This document shows, one piece after another, positions 37,147 to 48,495 of a stretch of 64,000 bases of DNA (its first letter is position 1; every line of letters begins with the position of its first letter). Position numbers and translations under genes: made by a program. Where the stretch lies: NCBI GenBank assembly GCA_933822405.4, contig CAKOGP040000147.1, positions 1 to 64,000 of the forward strand. Direction: 5' to 3'. This DNA is from Cylindrotheca closterium. Taxonomy: Eukaryota > Bacillariophyta > Bacillariophyceae > Bacillariales > Bacillariaceae. The notes beneath the pieces were generated by a model. The model was not told the DNA's origin. It did not search any database and saw only the letters and a program-made list of their open reading frames with translations.

Positions 37147-39051
37147 ATGAACCTAAAAAATCCCCAAACACTCCAAGCAACACTTTGTGCTGTCTTCCGT
37201 GATGACGATGGTTACGATGCCTCTCAGACTATCAACTCCTTGAAACAAGACTCTCCAGAGACCTACCGTCAACTGTTGGGCGATGTTCTCATCGCTTCTA
37301 ATGTCAGCTGGCGTCAGCAAACTTTGAACTTGATTGATGCGATTTGGAAGGAAGAAGCAGAGACTCGCACTAACATTCCAGTTCAAGATGTGATGAAGCA
37401 CCCTTGCGCTGCTACTGTTGGGTCGACCAAGATCTCTGTATGGAAGGGTGATATCACCAAGCTTGAAGGAAAGAACCTGGCGATTGTGAATGCCGCCAAC
37501 GATCAAGGACTAGGTTGTTTTGTTCCTCAGTATCGATGCATTGACAATGTGATTCATCGAGAAGCCGGTCCAAGACTTCGCATGGAATGTCAGAAAGAAA
37601 CGAATCATCGTAGAACATCACTGTCGACTGGAACTCCTCCAATTGTAACTGCTGGATATCACTTGCCAAGCGGTCATGTGATTCATGCCACAGGTCCAAA
37701 AGTGCTAAAGAATAATGTCGATGGACTGACCAGTAAGGATCGAGAAGACTTGAAAATAACCTACGAACTTGTCTTGGAAACAGGCTCCAAGACTGATGGG
37801 ATTGGTAGTGTTGCTTTCCCTTATATCTCTACCGGTACCTTTGGATCCACAAGAAGATGCCACTGAAATAGCATTGTCGACAGTTCGGCACTGGTTGGAG
37901 AAGCACCCAGAGTCTAGACTTGATCAAGTCGTCTTCAATGTGTTTACCAATGCGGATTGGGATCTATATCCAAAACATTTTCCAGTTTTTTCTACTTCAG
38001 CTGCAGATATCACCACTACACCAAGCCTTCGCGACAGAACCATTGATCTCGCAAAGCAATGGATCGAGGATGCGGATGCCGTATTGATTTGTTCTGGTGC
38101 TGGCATGAGTGTCAAGGAAGGCGAAATGGTCTACACAAATCCCGATGATTTCACTAGAGCCTACCCTTGGTTCCTAAATGGGGCTACAAGACCAGCTACG
38201 AATGTATGGGGCTATCAAGAGATCGAGACGTTCCTCCAACAGCCAAGTGGGCTCTGAACGCAAAGCATATGGACAACATGCGCTGGAATTTTACTCCGAA
38301 TGAAGGCTACGACCAGTTGTTGAAGCTTGTGGGACAGAAGGACTACTTTGTTCTCACTTCCAATGTGGATGCTTGCTTTGAACGCAGTGGTTTCGATGCT
38401 TCCAAGATCTACACTCCGCAAGGCGAATGGACCTGGTTGCAATGCCTCGATACATGCCAGCCAGATTCAGTGTTTGATTCGCGCCCATATATTGATAAAA
38501 TACTTCCACACTTCAGCGAAGATGGTATGATCCCTTAAGAGCTCATTCCAAAGTGCCCCCGTTGCAACAGTGACATGTTTGGTAATGTGCGAGGCGGAGG
38601 CTGGTTTCTCCATCACAAATATGCCCATCAGGCTGAGAGGATCCAACAATGGATGCAGGCAAAGATTGATGGTGGCATCGATCAACCGATAGTTGCCATT
38701 GTCGAGATTGGCGCAGGCTTCAATACTCCCACTGTGACCCGCTTCCCCGTCGAATCATTTGCGCGGGAGCTTGGCGATCGAGCAAGATTCATCCGAATTA
38801 ACCCAACCGAGCCGGAAGTACCAGAAGATCTTACAGCTGTTTCACTGGAAGAAGGATGGCAGGTACTGTTGGACGTTGCCAAGAGCAGCGGCGTTCAGAT
38901 CAAGGGATCAAAGGAAGCAGACGAGCGTAATATCAAAAATGATTTGAAGCATTCCAGTCTCCTTGTCCCCAAGGCAACAAGCTTGAGCTGTCGGCGATAT
39001 TTTGGCCACTTCGACTGGAGACGCTTTCTTGATCAGCTCCGAAGGGATTAG
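37147..39051 (+). pseudogene. Zinc-macrodomain / SirTM-type sirtuin fusion, three lesions
   Basis: ATG at 37147. An N-terminal helical region leads to a macrodomain of the zinc-binding, SirTM-linked type: LAIVNAANDQGLGCFVPQY with RCIDNVIHREAGPRLRMEC, then YHLPSGHVIHATGP and FPYISTGTFG. A class-M sirtuin follows: LICSGAGMSVKEG, YTNPDDFTRAYPWF, WGYKTSYECMGLSRD, FVLTSNVDACFERSGF, YTPQGEW (Gln at the usual catalytic His position, as in SirTM), and two Cys pairs (CLDTC and CPRC) for structural zinc. In bacteria SirTM ADP-ribosylates a lipoylated GcvH-like carrier and the macrodomain removes the mark; fused forms are known in some eukaryotic microbes. Lesions: frame changes near 37855 and 38172, and an in-frame TAA at 38536-38538. 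About 630 codons in total. Confidence 0.85.
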
Positions 39052-39243
39052 GATAAAACAATTTACTATTTACTATAACCACATGTAATTAATTAACAGC
39101 ACTATTATACCACATACACACAGTTTGTCTTCGTAGAATCTCTTTCTGTCTTTTTGTGATGGTCGTCGCCTCTTCAAGATTGACGAATACGCCAATTTGC
39201 AGCAACAAAATTAGTCTCTCTTTCTGCTACTTTGGCAGTCTTG

Positions 39244-40083
39244 TTACTCCTTGTCTGCAGGCCAAAACTTTATCCCCACTGAATTGTAAGATCTTTCTAA
39301 ACGTTCAACACCTTCTGGGTCTGTTTTCATCAATGCTTCCTTTGCCTCCCGTTTCCCGGCTATTCCCTCCTTGACCATTGCTGCTGTTCGCTCTTTGGGT
39401 CGGACAAAGAATCCTGACGATTGAAGACCGCCATCAATCTCTCTCTTCTCATCCCACAAGACTTTGACAGTGTTGCCTGTTTGAATTTGTCCGCCTACCA
39501 AGACTTCACAGGAGACACCGGCCACGTCAAAAATCGCCTCCATTAGCCCTGGGATATTATTTTTGCGTTCATTGTACATGCATGGTACGCAATTCCGATG
39601 TGCTACTACTTGACAGTTGTCCCCTAGTCGAATAACATGTCCAATTGAACGAAGCAGCTCCTCTCCTGATATTCCTTGGAGGACAACATTTCGTCGCAAA
39701 TTGCCAATGTCTGGGCATGTCATACCTTGTTCCCGAAGAGTGCTATTGACAGAATCAGCTGATATCAAAGTGATTTGTCGACCAGCTTCTTTTTCTCCTT
39801 TTCGCAAACTGGATCCTCTCAGACAAGAGTACGTCCCAGTGGAGGAACAATAGCGATCGCCTTCAATCCCACATCCTTCAATCAGTATGGCTTCCTCCAA
39901 TGATTGCATGGGTGCTGAACCCTCAGTGGCAATGAAAATTCCTTGAATAGACATGAATCGTCGGTTGATACTTGTCTTCTTGTATGTCCAATGACAAAAT
40001 AGATGAAAAAAAGAGTTCTGAAAAATTGGTTTGAATCGGACGAGTCGTAGATTTGCTTTCGTGCCAGCTCCATCCCCTACCAT
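39244..40083 (-). CDS. MOSC-domain protein
   Basis: 279 aa, ATG at 40083. The MOSC beta-barrel region (about 60-215) has GCGIEGDRYCSSTGTYSC, RQITLISADSVNST, LRRNVVLQGIS.EELLRSIGH and the conserved Cys region RNCVPCMYNE. MOSC domains carry or transfer sulfur, or bind a molybdenum cofactor sulfurylation site. Standalone MOSC proteins are poorly characterised. The N-terminal 45 residues (KPIFQNSFFHLFCHWTYKK) could be a mitochondrial presequence, though a start at M44 (MSIQGIFIATEG) is also possible and would begin exactly at the domain. Confidence 0.82.
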   Translation of the reverse strand: MVGDGAGTKANLRLVRFKPIFQNSFFHLFCHWTYKKTSINRRFMSIQGIFIATEGSAPMQSLEEAILIEGCGIEGDRYCSSTGTYSCLRGSSLRKGEKEAGRQITLISADSVNSTLREQGMTCPDIGNLRRNVVLQGISGEELLRSIGHVIRLGDNCQVVAHRNCVPCMYNERKNNIPGLMEAIFDVAGVSCEVLVGGQIQTGNTVKVLWDEKREIDGGLQSSGFFVRPKERTAAMVKEGIAGKREAKEALMKTDPEGVERLERSYNSVGIKFWPADKE

Positions 40084-40361
40084 GGGGGATTATTACGAGG
40101 CCAAAAAGTCTTACGAGGGACGTTAGTAGTGTGAATGCGAATGTGTTTGCAGTTGCATAGTGTTTGCAGAACTAACTTTGCTGCACTGTTTTTTTTTTCA
40201 GCCGTGTCTTCCATACGCAGCGTTAGTGTATTTTTTCTGCTATGCATGAACGATCATCTAATATTCGACATATATAAACGCCTGGTCGACAGAATGGGAA
40301 ATAATAGACACCAGTTTTCTATTATTTCTATTTCGAACATGATGATCATGGTTGCCCTTTC

Positions 40362-40967
40362 TTAGCTCGACTGTTTGGCCAAGGCAGCCATGGCTCGTTT
40401 CATTGCATTAGCAAATGCAGCCCGTTCTGACATGGGGATTTTGGTTTGACTGTTGCTTTCCATTGCAGCTGCCATGGTTTCTAGAGTATTGGTAGCAATC
40501 TGAACAAGGGCAACTTCGGGAGATAAGGAACTGCCACTTGAGGCACCAGTCGTTGATGACGTAGCTGACGCCATTACTGAAACTGGAGAAGATGATGGTA
40601 CTGACTGATTTTGCTGCTGGGGCATGGTGGTAGCGTTGCGTGCAAATACTCCCATTTGCTTAGCTTGCAAGTCTCGTTCCCTTTGCCGACTCGCCCAAAA
40701 GTCGGGGACATTCGAAGAGGAGACAGAAGTACCAGAAGCTTCATTCGTTGTAGATGTATTGGACTGCTCTACTTCCTTGGCTTCTTTCAGACGTTCCATC
40801 TCACTGAGATAATATTCGCGCACTTGATCGGTCGACTTGTAAGTTGCACTCGCTGCTCCATCATAAGAATTCTTGCTGGCAAATTTGGTAGCAGCTGCTC
40901 CACCAAGTTTCATGTCTTTTTCAGACATTGTGTTGTGTCGATCACCCCATCCGATTGGTAGGCTCAT
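40362..40967 (-). CDS. Unknown Ser/Gln/Ala-rich protein, 201 aa
   Basis: ATG at 40967. It starts MSLPIGWGDRHNTMSEKDM. A short conserved-looking helix (STDQVREYYLSEMERLKEA) and PDFWASRQRERDLQAKQMGV lie before a Ser/Thr/Gln linker and a C-terminal amphipathic helix (SERAAFANAMKRAMAALAKQ). No membrane segment or signal. No family recognised; looks like a soluble, partly disordered protein. Confidence 0.6.
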   Translation of the reverse strand: MSLPIGWGDRHNTMSEKDMKLGGAAATKFASKNSYDGAASATYKSTDQVREYYLSEMERLKEAKEVEQSNTSTTNEASGTSVSSSNVPDFWASRQRERDLQAKQMGVFARNATTMPQQQNQSVPSSSPVSVMASATSSTTGASSGSSLSPEVALVQIATNTLETMAAAMESNSQTKIPMSERAAFANAMKRAMAALAKQSS

Positions 40968-41509
40968 TTTATCCAGTGATTGTCAAGACGGTTGTATAGT
41001 GATTTATGTTATGACTATGATGATGATGAAGACATATTTTATTACGACGATGTTATATTGATGAGTGCGTTTATTATTTGTGGTGGCTGTGACATCATCA
41101 TTGTGACGGGTCGAATGATTCGATGGGCTGAAATAGGTTTCTCTTTTTACTCCCTCTTTCAAAACAATGCAATTCATAGTACGAAAGGTATGGTACTCGA
41201 TGATTCTTCGCGCAGAAGGAAGGAGTTCGACTAGACCCCATCATGGTATTGGGCGCTGTCGATACTAGATTGAAAGCGAGGACAATATTACACCACTCTA
41301 GGAGCTTGTGCCAAACTCCCAGCCAGCCACGACACTCATATCATGGTGGTACTACGTACTAACTGACAGAGACAATAGCGAAAGATGAAGACAACTTCTA
41401 ATATTCACAATACATTTAGCTCCTCCTCAATCAGGCACCGAGGTGAAGGCAAGGAAGTTGCATTTCTCGGTTCTTATTCGACTTCGTTAAACAGAATCAA
41501 TCGATTCAC
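40968..41509. other. Intergenic, nothing recognised
   Basis: Promoter side of the preceding gene and 3' side of the LRR gene. Contains GATGATGATGA-type simple sequence near 41020. Confidence 0.4.
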
Positions 41510-43353
41510 TTATGAGCAAGAAGTACAGCAGCCGCAGATAAACTCTGTGGAGTCGCAACTGGAGGTCAAGGTAGGCAAACCAAGGTCACAAAGACCAGCT
41601 GGAATGCTTCCCGAAAGCGTATTCCCGTCCAACGTCAAAGATCCTAATAAGCGAAAGACAAAGAATTAGAAACCAGAGTGGAAGAATACACAGCTGACGG
41701 TTGGCAATACTTACGCAGATCCAACAGGCCGCCGAACGAGTTTGGAACAGTACCCGTGAAAGAGTTATCGGCCAAGAGTAAGTTACTCAAATTGCTAAGG
41801 TCTCCAAGGCCCGCAGGAAGAGGGCCGTTCAAGGCCAAGCCACTCAAATCTAGAACCGCTAGGTTACTCAAACCCAAAAATTCGTTGGGCAAGAATCCAG
41901 TAACCTCGCCACTAGTCAACTTGAACTCTTCCAGCTCTGTCAACAAAGTGATGGCTGGAGGCAGGGTTCCCGCGGTGGCTCCTCCAGTGAAACCGACGGA
42001 AAAGTCAATGCTTGTCACTCGTCCACCTTCATTACAAGCGACGCCAGCCCAGGCACAGACATCTCCAGCGAGCCAGTTCTCCGCAAAGCAATTTTCGGAC
42101 TCCAAGCCACAGCTTGTCCAGGATTCTCCATTCAAGGAAAAGTACATTGCAGTGAGAGCATAACGATCACCAAGTTCGTCTTCATCTTCCACAGGACCTT
42201 GGAAAATGTATGGGTCGTTACTGGCCATGTGATCAGCAGCCTTGTATTCGGCGCTGTTGGTATCTTCGAACGGGGCTTCCCCAAATCGTGGAAAGAGGAA
42301 GGTATTCAAAAATTGTCCCAAGTTGACTTCCGTCGGTGCTTCAGTGGGTCCTGAAACAAAAGGAGCTGGTGTTGCTCCGGGCGCAGCGGGGGCGGATGTA
42401 GGACTTGTAGGTGCGGTGGGACTTGTTGGCTCCGAGGGACTTGTTGGTGTGGTTGGAGTGGTAGGAGTGGTAGGCGTAGTTGGAGATGAGGCTTGTGGAG
42501 CCGGTGTGGGGGTTGGACCAACGTTGCTGCCGCCATCATTGCCACGGCTGACCTGGGTAGCTTGGAGGGACGTCCCGCCGCCTCCATCCATTAGATCGAT
42601 GGGAGCCGCAATGGCAGCAGCGAGAACGGCAAAAAAGAGCAAGCAACAGAAGAAAGTGACAAAAGGATTGGTTCCATCGTCTTCCTTGGGTTTCCTCGGA
42701 GCGGCCGTGAATTGAACTCCACGCTCCAAGTCTCTGTCGGCCTCCAAGTCTCTGTCGGCGGCCCCATCTGGTGATGCACGGTCCCCATCCTTGGATTCTC
42801 CATCTTCATCGATAGTTTCGACATGGGTGCCAGCTGGGGTTCCAACGGGAGACGCTGTCTCTTGTCCCGCAGCTTCGCTTTCGGTATGTTCTTCGATTGT
42901 AGGCAAGCCTTCGTCCACAATTTCCTCGTGAACGCTGTCGTCGAGGACTTCTTCTTCCACCATCCCATCGTCGGAACCAGAGCCGGAGCCAGAATCAGAA
43001 TCGTCATCATCCGAGCCGGTGTCATCATTTGATTCTTCGTTTTTATCCTCTCCTGACTCTTCCGGCTTTTCATCGTCACCAGATTCCTCCTTTTCTTCAG
43101 TGTCATCGCCGTCAGAACCAGTGGTGGGACCAGCGTCGGAACCGGTGTCGGACCCGGTATCGGACCCAGTACCAGAACCAGAGCCCGAACCAGCGCCAGA
43201 ACCAGTATCTGACCCAGTGTCGGAACCAGTCCCAGAATCAGTGGTAGTATCCTCGTTGGTTCCAGAATCGGTTCCAGATTCGGTTGTAGTGTCCTCGTTG
43301 GTGTCGGCGTTCGAACTAGTGTCCGAATCGGAATCGCTGCTGCTGTCTGGCAT
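41510..43353 (-). CDS. Membrane LRR protein with acidic cytoplasmic N-terminus (type II layout)
   Basis: Two exons, 43353-41715 and 41643-41510 (intron GTAAGT...TTATTAG, frame kept), 590 aa. Residues 1-220 are Asp/Ser/Thr/Gly/Glu low complexity (GSDTGSDTGS repeats). One membrane helix lies near 230-252 (FVTFFCCLLFFAVLAAAIAA), then a Pro/Thr stalk and an LRR cap (WTSCGLESENCFAENWL... DVCAWAGVACN). Plant-type LRRs follow (LSNLAVLDLSGLALNGPLP, LSNLLLADNSFTGTVP, RSLTLDGNTLSGSIP), then a Cys-rich end (CDSTEFICGCCTSCS). Inferred: LRRs outside the cell, acidic tail inside; no kinase domain. A 94-codon frame on the opposite strand (41385-41669) is the shadow of exon 2. Confidence 0.85.
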
Positions 43354-43810
43354 TGTTGTATTTCTCTTTTCTTATTGTCAAGCTGCAATGGAAAGCAAAT
43401 GTGTGACTTTTTGATTTGTGACTTCCTGCTTTATCTCCTTTGACAAGATTGAGGTTTTTGGTTTTGTGTTGTCGACCCAAATCTTTTTTGGTGTGGCACG
43501 CTCATGTTGTCACCATCGTACTTAGCGATGTGACATGCATTCGCACAGTTTGTTAAGGCTTTTTCCGAAACAATTTGGTCGCCAGCAATGCTTCTTTTTG
43601 GTGAGTTCCGAGTTCACGAATAATGCAGTCGACCCAGACGAGTGACAGAGATTCGCAGTCGACCAAAAACTCATCTATGATCCAAAAATTCCAACCGCAC
43701 GTTTTCTCTTTGACAAAATGATGACACCAAATTGAGGAAAACCTCACATCATCTGAGTCCTCGCCATTTGCAGCATCACAAACGCAACAAAAGACTCTCA
43801 AGAGAAGGAA
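43354..43810. other. Divergent promoter region
   Basis: Between the LRR gene and the TLC gene; no motif stood out. Confidence 0.4.
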
Positions 43811-44740
43811 ATGATGAAAAAGACTGGAGGAATGCTGAAACTCTTACTTTCCTGCTACCGTAGTCTTCCCAAAGTCATCCAAATTGGCAAGCTCGATTTC
43901 ACTTTTACATTTGTCAGTTTTGCCGCCCTATCAGTGATCCGTACTATCTTCTTTCAACTTCTCACCGCCTACTATGGCTGGCCAATTCGATCCAAAATGA
44001 CCACGGACGCTGCTGCGTCTTTGGCGTCCATTGTGCATTCGATTGTCCTCTGCTGGTTGCTGACGGAATGGTTCTGGAAACTAGGTTTTAGGGCCTACTT
44101 TCCCTCGGGGAAACTGAGTGATCACAATTCAGATATGAAAGATTCCGCCGTAGCATGTCTTCAAGTTTGTACTGGTTACATGCTGTTTGATGCACTTTGG
44201 CTAATCGGAAACTCCTATCAACTGAATATCCTACCCTTGACAGAATTTGAAACACTTGTCTTGGCCCACCATGTACTGACAAGTTTCTACATGATTTCTT
44301 GCCGCGTTATTGGAGCTGGTCACATTTCGGCCATGATTCTAATGCTGACAGGGGAAATTAGCAATCCGCTCATGAATGGAATGTTTGTGACGAGGTTTGC
44401 AATCCAATTGGAGTGCTGCAAGCATTCGGAATTCATTGTCATGCTACACTCTCTGCTGGAACCTTCTTTTGCAGTAGTCTACATTATATTTCGAACTACC
44501 ATTGGCCCAGCTTGTGCGATCCATCTGGCTTGGGATGTATTGTGTACCAAACAGGGTCGGCAGAACATCCCATTGCTTCTCAGTGTGTTCTGGGTGATCA
44601 TGGTGATCGGTGTATTGGTTGGCAGTGGACCGTTCATCGGGGAGGCAATCGAGATGTTGCAAGATGGCTGGAAATTGAAATATACACCGGACTATGACTA
44701 TGGCGACCGGTATAGGATACATGGTGGGGATGAACTTTAA
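43811..44740 (+). CDS. TLC-domain (TRAM-LAG1-CLN8) membrane protein
   Basis: 309 aa, ATG at 43811. About seven hydrophobic segments. TLC landmarks include SIVHSIVLCWLL, GYMLFDALWLI, ETLVLAHHVLTSFYMIS (His pair) and LTGEISNPLMNG. TLC proteins include ceramide synthases and TLCD/FAM57 lipid regulators. The GEISNP block and length suit the TLCD type more than a ceramide synthase, which would need the Lag1 HxxxxxH...DD set. Probably ER or plasma membrane and lipid-related. Confidence 0.8.
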   Translation: MMKKTGGMLKLLLSCYRSLPKVIQIGKLDFTFTFVSFAALSVIRTIFFQLLTAYYGWPIRSKMTTDAAASLASIVHSIVLCWLLTEWFWKLGFRAYFPSGKLSDHNSDMKDSAVACLQVCTGYMLFDALWLIGNSYQLNILPLTEFETLVLAHHVLTSFYMISCRVIGAGHISAMILMLTGEISNPLMNGMFVTRFAIQLECCKHSEFIVMLHSLLEPSFAVVYIIFRTTIGPACAIHLAWDVLCTKQGRQNIPLLLSVFWVIMVIGVLVGSGPFIGEAIEMLQDGWKLKYTPDYDYGDRYRIHGGDEL

Positions 44741-44903
44741 AATTGATTTTTTGAAAACATTCATCTAGTCGTATTCGTGAACATGTATTATTCCAACCTA
44801 TGTTGAGATGGTACCATCAAATCTTGACGTGTTGCCAATCATAAAAGTCGATCACAGTAATAGTTGACAATAAAAATGAAATCGTCGTAATAGGTGTGCG
44901 TTC

Positions 44904-47900
44904 TTAGTAGTCAGACGCATCATAACGATAATCCTCATCAAGACCTCGGTAATAGCTGGAAGAGCTGTTTGTATCACTGTTGTCGGAGTTGGAAGAGTAT
45001 GAGTCTTTTATGTCCCTACCACAAAATTCAATGATCGCTGGAATGCTAAACAATGCCCCACACCCAAAACGACAAGCACTCCGAACTACCGGGCCTTCGC
45101 CATAAGTGTTTGCGAAAGATAACATAGCCATTTTCCAAAGCCACATCTCAAGAAGAGAGATTTTCTCGGCATTTTCATACCCTTCTTGAGCAGTACACAG
45201 ACTTCTCAGTCGTTCCAATTTTTCTTCCCCACTCCATTCGGAAAACAATGCGGCGATCCTCGACGTCATGTCGTTCCTAGCGACCTCGTTGGCTCGAACG
45301 AAAGACCGATTCAAGGTCCATGCTTCAATGGTGACCTTCATCAAGTTCTTTGACTGTGTCGTACAGCTCGATACCAAATAGTCCAAAGCGCGCTTCCCGC
45401 GACTGTCTTTCATTCCAATCACGGCCGATGGATAAGCATCTAGTAAAACTTTCAGCAGATCTAGCCTTGGTGTTGCTGACGATAATAGAACATGAAGCGG
45501 TGTCATGCCGAATGAATCCACCAGGTTGCTGTAACCGTGCTGTTGGGAAGTATCCTCCACCTTGCTGTACTCAGCTTCCTCGCGGAGCTCCTCCACTGTA
45601 GTCACCGAGGCATACAGGCATTTCCTGTGGACTGGATGCTCTTGCCAACGTAACGTTGTGAGATGTCCTATTTCGGCAGCGCCCCGTTGCTCTTCTAACC
45701 GGTCGCAACCAAAAAAGGAGCCATCTGTGCTCTGTGAAGGGATTGAGATGTTTGCGAGTGACCTGCAGTTCCCGAACGAGTCCAAGGAAATACTCATTGC
45801 TCTTTGATATGGAAACTCAACAGACACCAATCCAGAGCAACCCCAGAACGTCGCATACCCAATCGTCTCAATTGATTGAGGGAGAGATATTGCTCGCAGT
45901 CGCATACAACTCTTGAAAACGGAGTCTTCGAGAGTCAACAACCGAGGAGACAGCTTCACATCTGAAAGAGACTTGCACTTTCTGAAGCAACAGTGTCCGA
46001 TGGCTACTACTGTAGAGGGAATCTCAATTCCATGCAAAGCTGTACAATCCTCAAAAGCAGAATACCCGACCCTTCTTAGCCCTTCCTTCAGACTCACTTT
46101 CTCCAAAGAAAAGCATTTTTTGAAGGAGGACGACTCGATTATTTCCACGGAGGAAGGAGCATTGAGCACCTTGATAGAGTTGCAATGTGAAAAAGCTTCC
46201 TGGTGAATTTCCTTGAGCCCTTCTTTCAAGTCGAGTTTCATCAAGGAAATACACCCTTGAAACGAATTGCGTCCAATCACTTGAACTGATGACGGAATAC
46301 TGATATTTTGGAGCGACACACAGCTGACAAAAGCACCATGTCCAATCTCTTTCAAGCCTTCCTTCAGATTCAAACCTGTCAGACAATCGCACCGACTGAA
46401 AGCCATAGATCCAACAGTGCCCACCGAGGCCGGAATATCGACATCCTTTAAAGATCTACAGTCTGAAAACGCTCCATCTCCGATAAGCTCCACCGATGAC
46501 GGCATATTTATGTCCTTCAATGAAGAACACTCTGCAAAGCTTCCCTCTTCAATTCTCCTCAAACCTTTGATGAAATCCAAATCAACCAAAAAGTGGCAGC
46601 GAACGAAAGCATGAGCTTCGATAGCCCCTACAATCGATGCAGTCTTCACACGTTGCAAAGCAAAGCAGTTTTTGAAGGCACACTCACCGATAGTTTTTTG
46701 TCTTCCCATCAGCTCTACTTCGCCTAAATCTGCACATCCAGAGAAAGCGCCCGATTCGATAATCTCCACAGTCGCCGGGACCTTGACTTTTGTCAAGCTT
46801 TTACATCCTGCAAAGGCGTAAGCTCTGATCGTCAGCTCTGATCGTCTTCAGTCCTTCCTTGAGATCCAGCCCCAATAAAGATGCGCAGTCTTCGAATGCA
46901 AAGTCTCCGATCTCTTGAACTGACGAGGGCGTCTTGACGTATTCTAGCGACAAAGACTGCTGAAAAGATCTCTGTCCAATATTCTTGAGTCCCTCCTTCA
47001 ATTTTAACGCAGTCAAGGATAGAGCCTCACTAAACGCGCCGTTCTCAATCGTTTCCACTGATGACGGTATATTGAGCTGGTCCAAGGAGAAGCATTTCTC
47101 AAACGCCCATTGCCCAATCTGTTTGAGCCCTCTTTCAAGGTGGAGGTGAGTCAAAGATGTGCATCTGCTAAATGCATAGTCTTCAATTACTCTCACAGTA
47201 CGGGCTATCTTGACTCGTTTCAGGGAGATGCAATTTGCAAAAGAGTAGGCTCCAACTGCCTTCAAACAGTTTTCGAGATACAATTCCACCAAAGATGCAC
47301 AATTGATGAATGTGTTACTTTTGATTGTCATCAAAGATGAGCAGATGCTCACTATTTCCAAAGACCGACAATATGCGAAAGCATGCTGTCCTAAAGTTTT
47401 CAATCCTAGTCCCAAATCCATCGCCGACAACGATTTGCATCCGTAGAATGCGTTGTCTCCAACTTCCTCTACAGATGTTGGGATCGCAGTTTCGTACAAG
47501 CGCAGGCAATGCGAGAAGGCGAAATGACCTATTCTTCTTAGGCCTCTCGCCAACTGTAACTCTACTAACGAAACGCACTCCGTAAATGCTGCATCCTCAA
47601 TTGTTTCAACAGTGGATGAGATCTTGATTTCTTTTAGCGAAAAACAGAATGCAAAGGCAAAATTGTCGATCTTCTTTATCCCCTCTGTAGATGAACTTCC
47701 GTCAACGAAACACAACGACTGAAGGCACTTTGCCGAATGGTATTTATAGTGCACGGAATTGTGACTCCTTTCAATGACCAACAATATTCAAACGAACCTT
47801 GCCCAATCCTCTGCAGGCCCTCTTGCAGGTGAATCTCCGCCAAACAATGGCATCCATTAAATGCATTGTCACCAATGACTTCCAAAGAAGACGATATTTC

Positions 47901-48101
47901 GATGCGTTCCAATGCTGTGCAATTTTGAAATACTTGTTTTCCAATGTGTTTCAGTTTTCCACCACCGACCACCTCTTTCAGATGCCCACGTCGAAAGCAC
48001 CATTTGTTTGGGAGCTGAAGAACATCGTTACCAACATTGATTCGATCCACTTTGCCCGAAATTGCTTGCTTGCTCTTGTGTTTATAGGTCTAAGATCTCA
48101 T
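44904..48101 (-). pseudogene. BspA-type LRR (LRR_5) + ankyrin-like protein, three lesions
   Basis: About 30 repeats of about 23 aa (SLKEIKISSTVETIEDAAF type) run from about 48000 to 45770, followed by an ankyrin-like stretch (SFGMTPLHVLLSSATPRLDL... KRALDYLVSS) and an acidic Ser/Asn/Asp tail. Lesions: TAG at codon 4 if the ATG at 48101 is the old start; a 1-bp loss near 47685 (LQEG motif changed to LQRG plus stop); and a 13-bp tandem duplication (46821-46833/46834-46846) that shifts frame. Each break is bridged exactly by the neighbouring frame, so one ancestral gene of about 1050 codons is clear. BspA-like proteins are usually adhesion or surface proteins, but no signal peptide is seen. Confidence 0.82.
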
Positions 48102-48495
48102 GCCATTTACTGTAGCCGTATTGTGGCAACTTATTGATCGAATGAATGCAAGAAGTACCAGTACGAGGCTTTGCATGATGCCAAACTAGATACTGTACTG
48201 TATGTTACCGGTACTTTTCAGTAAGTCTGTACGAACCGTACGGTATAGTACCGGCATTATATCCAACGCTCTGGGCGATGACTATTTTTTATTTTTTTAG
48301 TATAAATAATCCCGTAGTTGGAAACGGCTAATTCAGTACAAAACGATCATATTAGTCGAAGATACGATCTTTTGAAAATGAAAAGATTTATGACCGTATC
48401 GCGTGTGCAGTCAGTCATAATTGCATGCATGCGGATATTATGGTTCCATTCATTCGCAACACAACTTCATGCCCTTCAGATAAATCTCAACAGCA
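48102..48495 (+). promoter_or_regulatory. Upstream region of LRR copy 1, containing the shared 150-bp block
   Basis: TATAAATAA at 48301 is TATA-like. Block 48326-48472 is nearly the same as 23272-23123 (reverse). The word AGTCGAAGATACGATC is at 48354-48369. A short upstream frame starting ATG 48380 overlaps the main start in another frame and could act as a uORF. Confidence 0.6.

Noticed and set aside
41385..41669. 94-codon plus-strand frame with ATG
   Set aside because: It is antisense to the second exon of the LRR gene (41510-41643). That exon is supported by GT-AG sites, frame continuity and LRR/Cys motifs.
42242..43414. Several plus- and minus-strand frames opposite or overlapping the acidic LRR N-terminus
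   Set aside because: Off-frame readings of the GSDTGSDT-type repeats.
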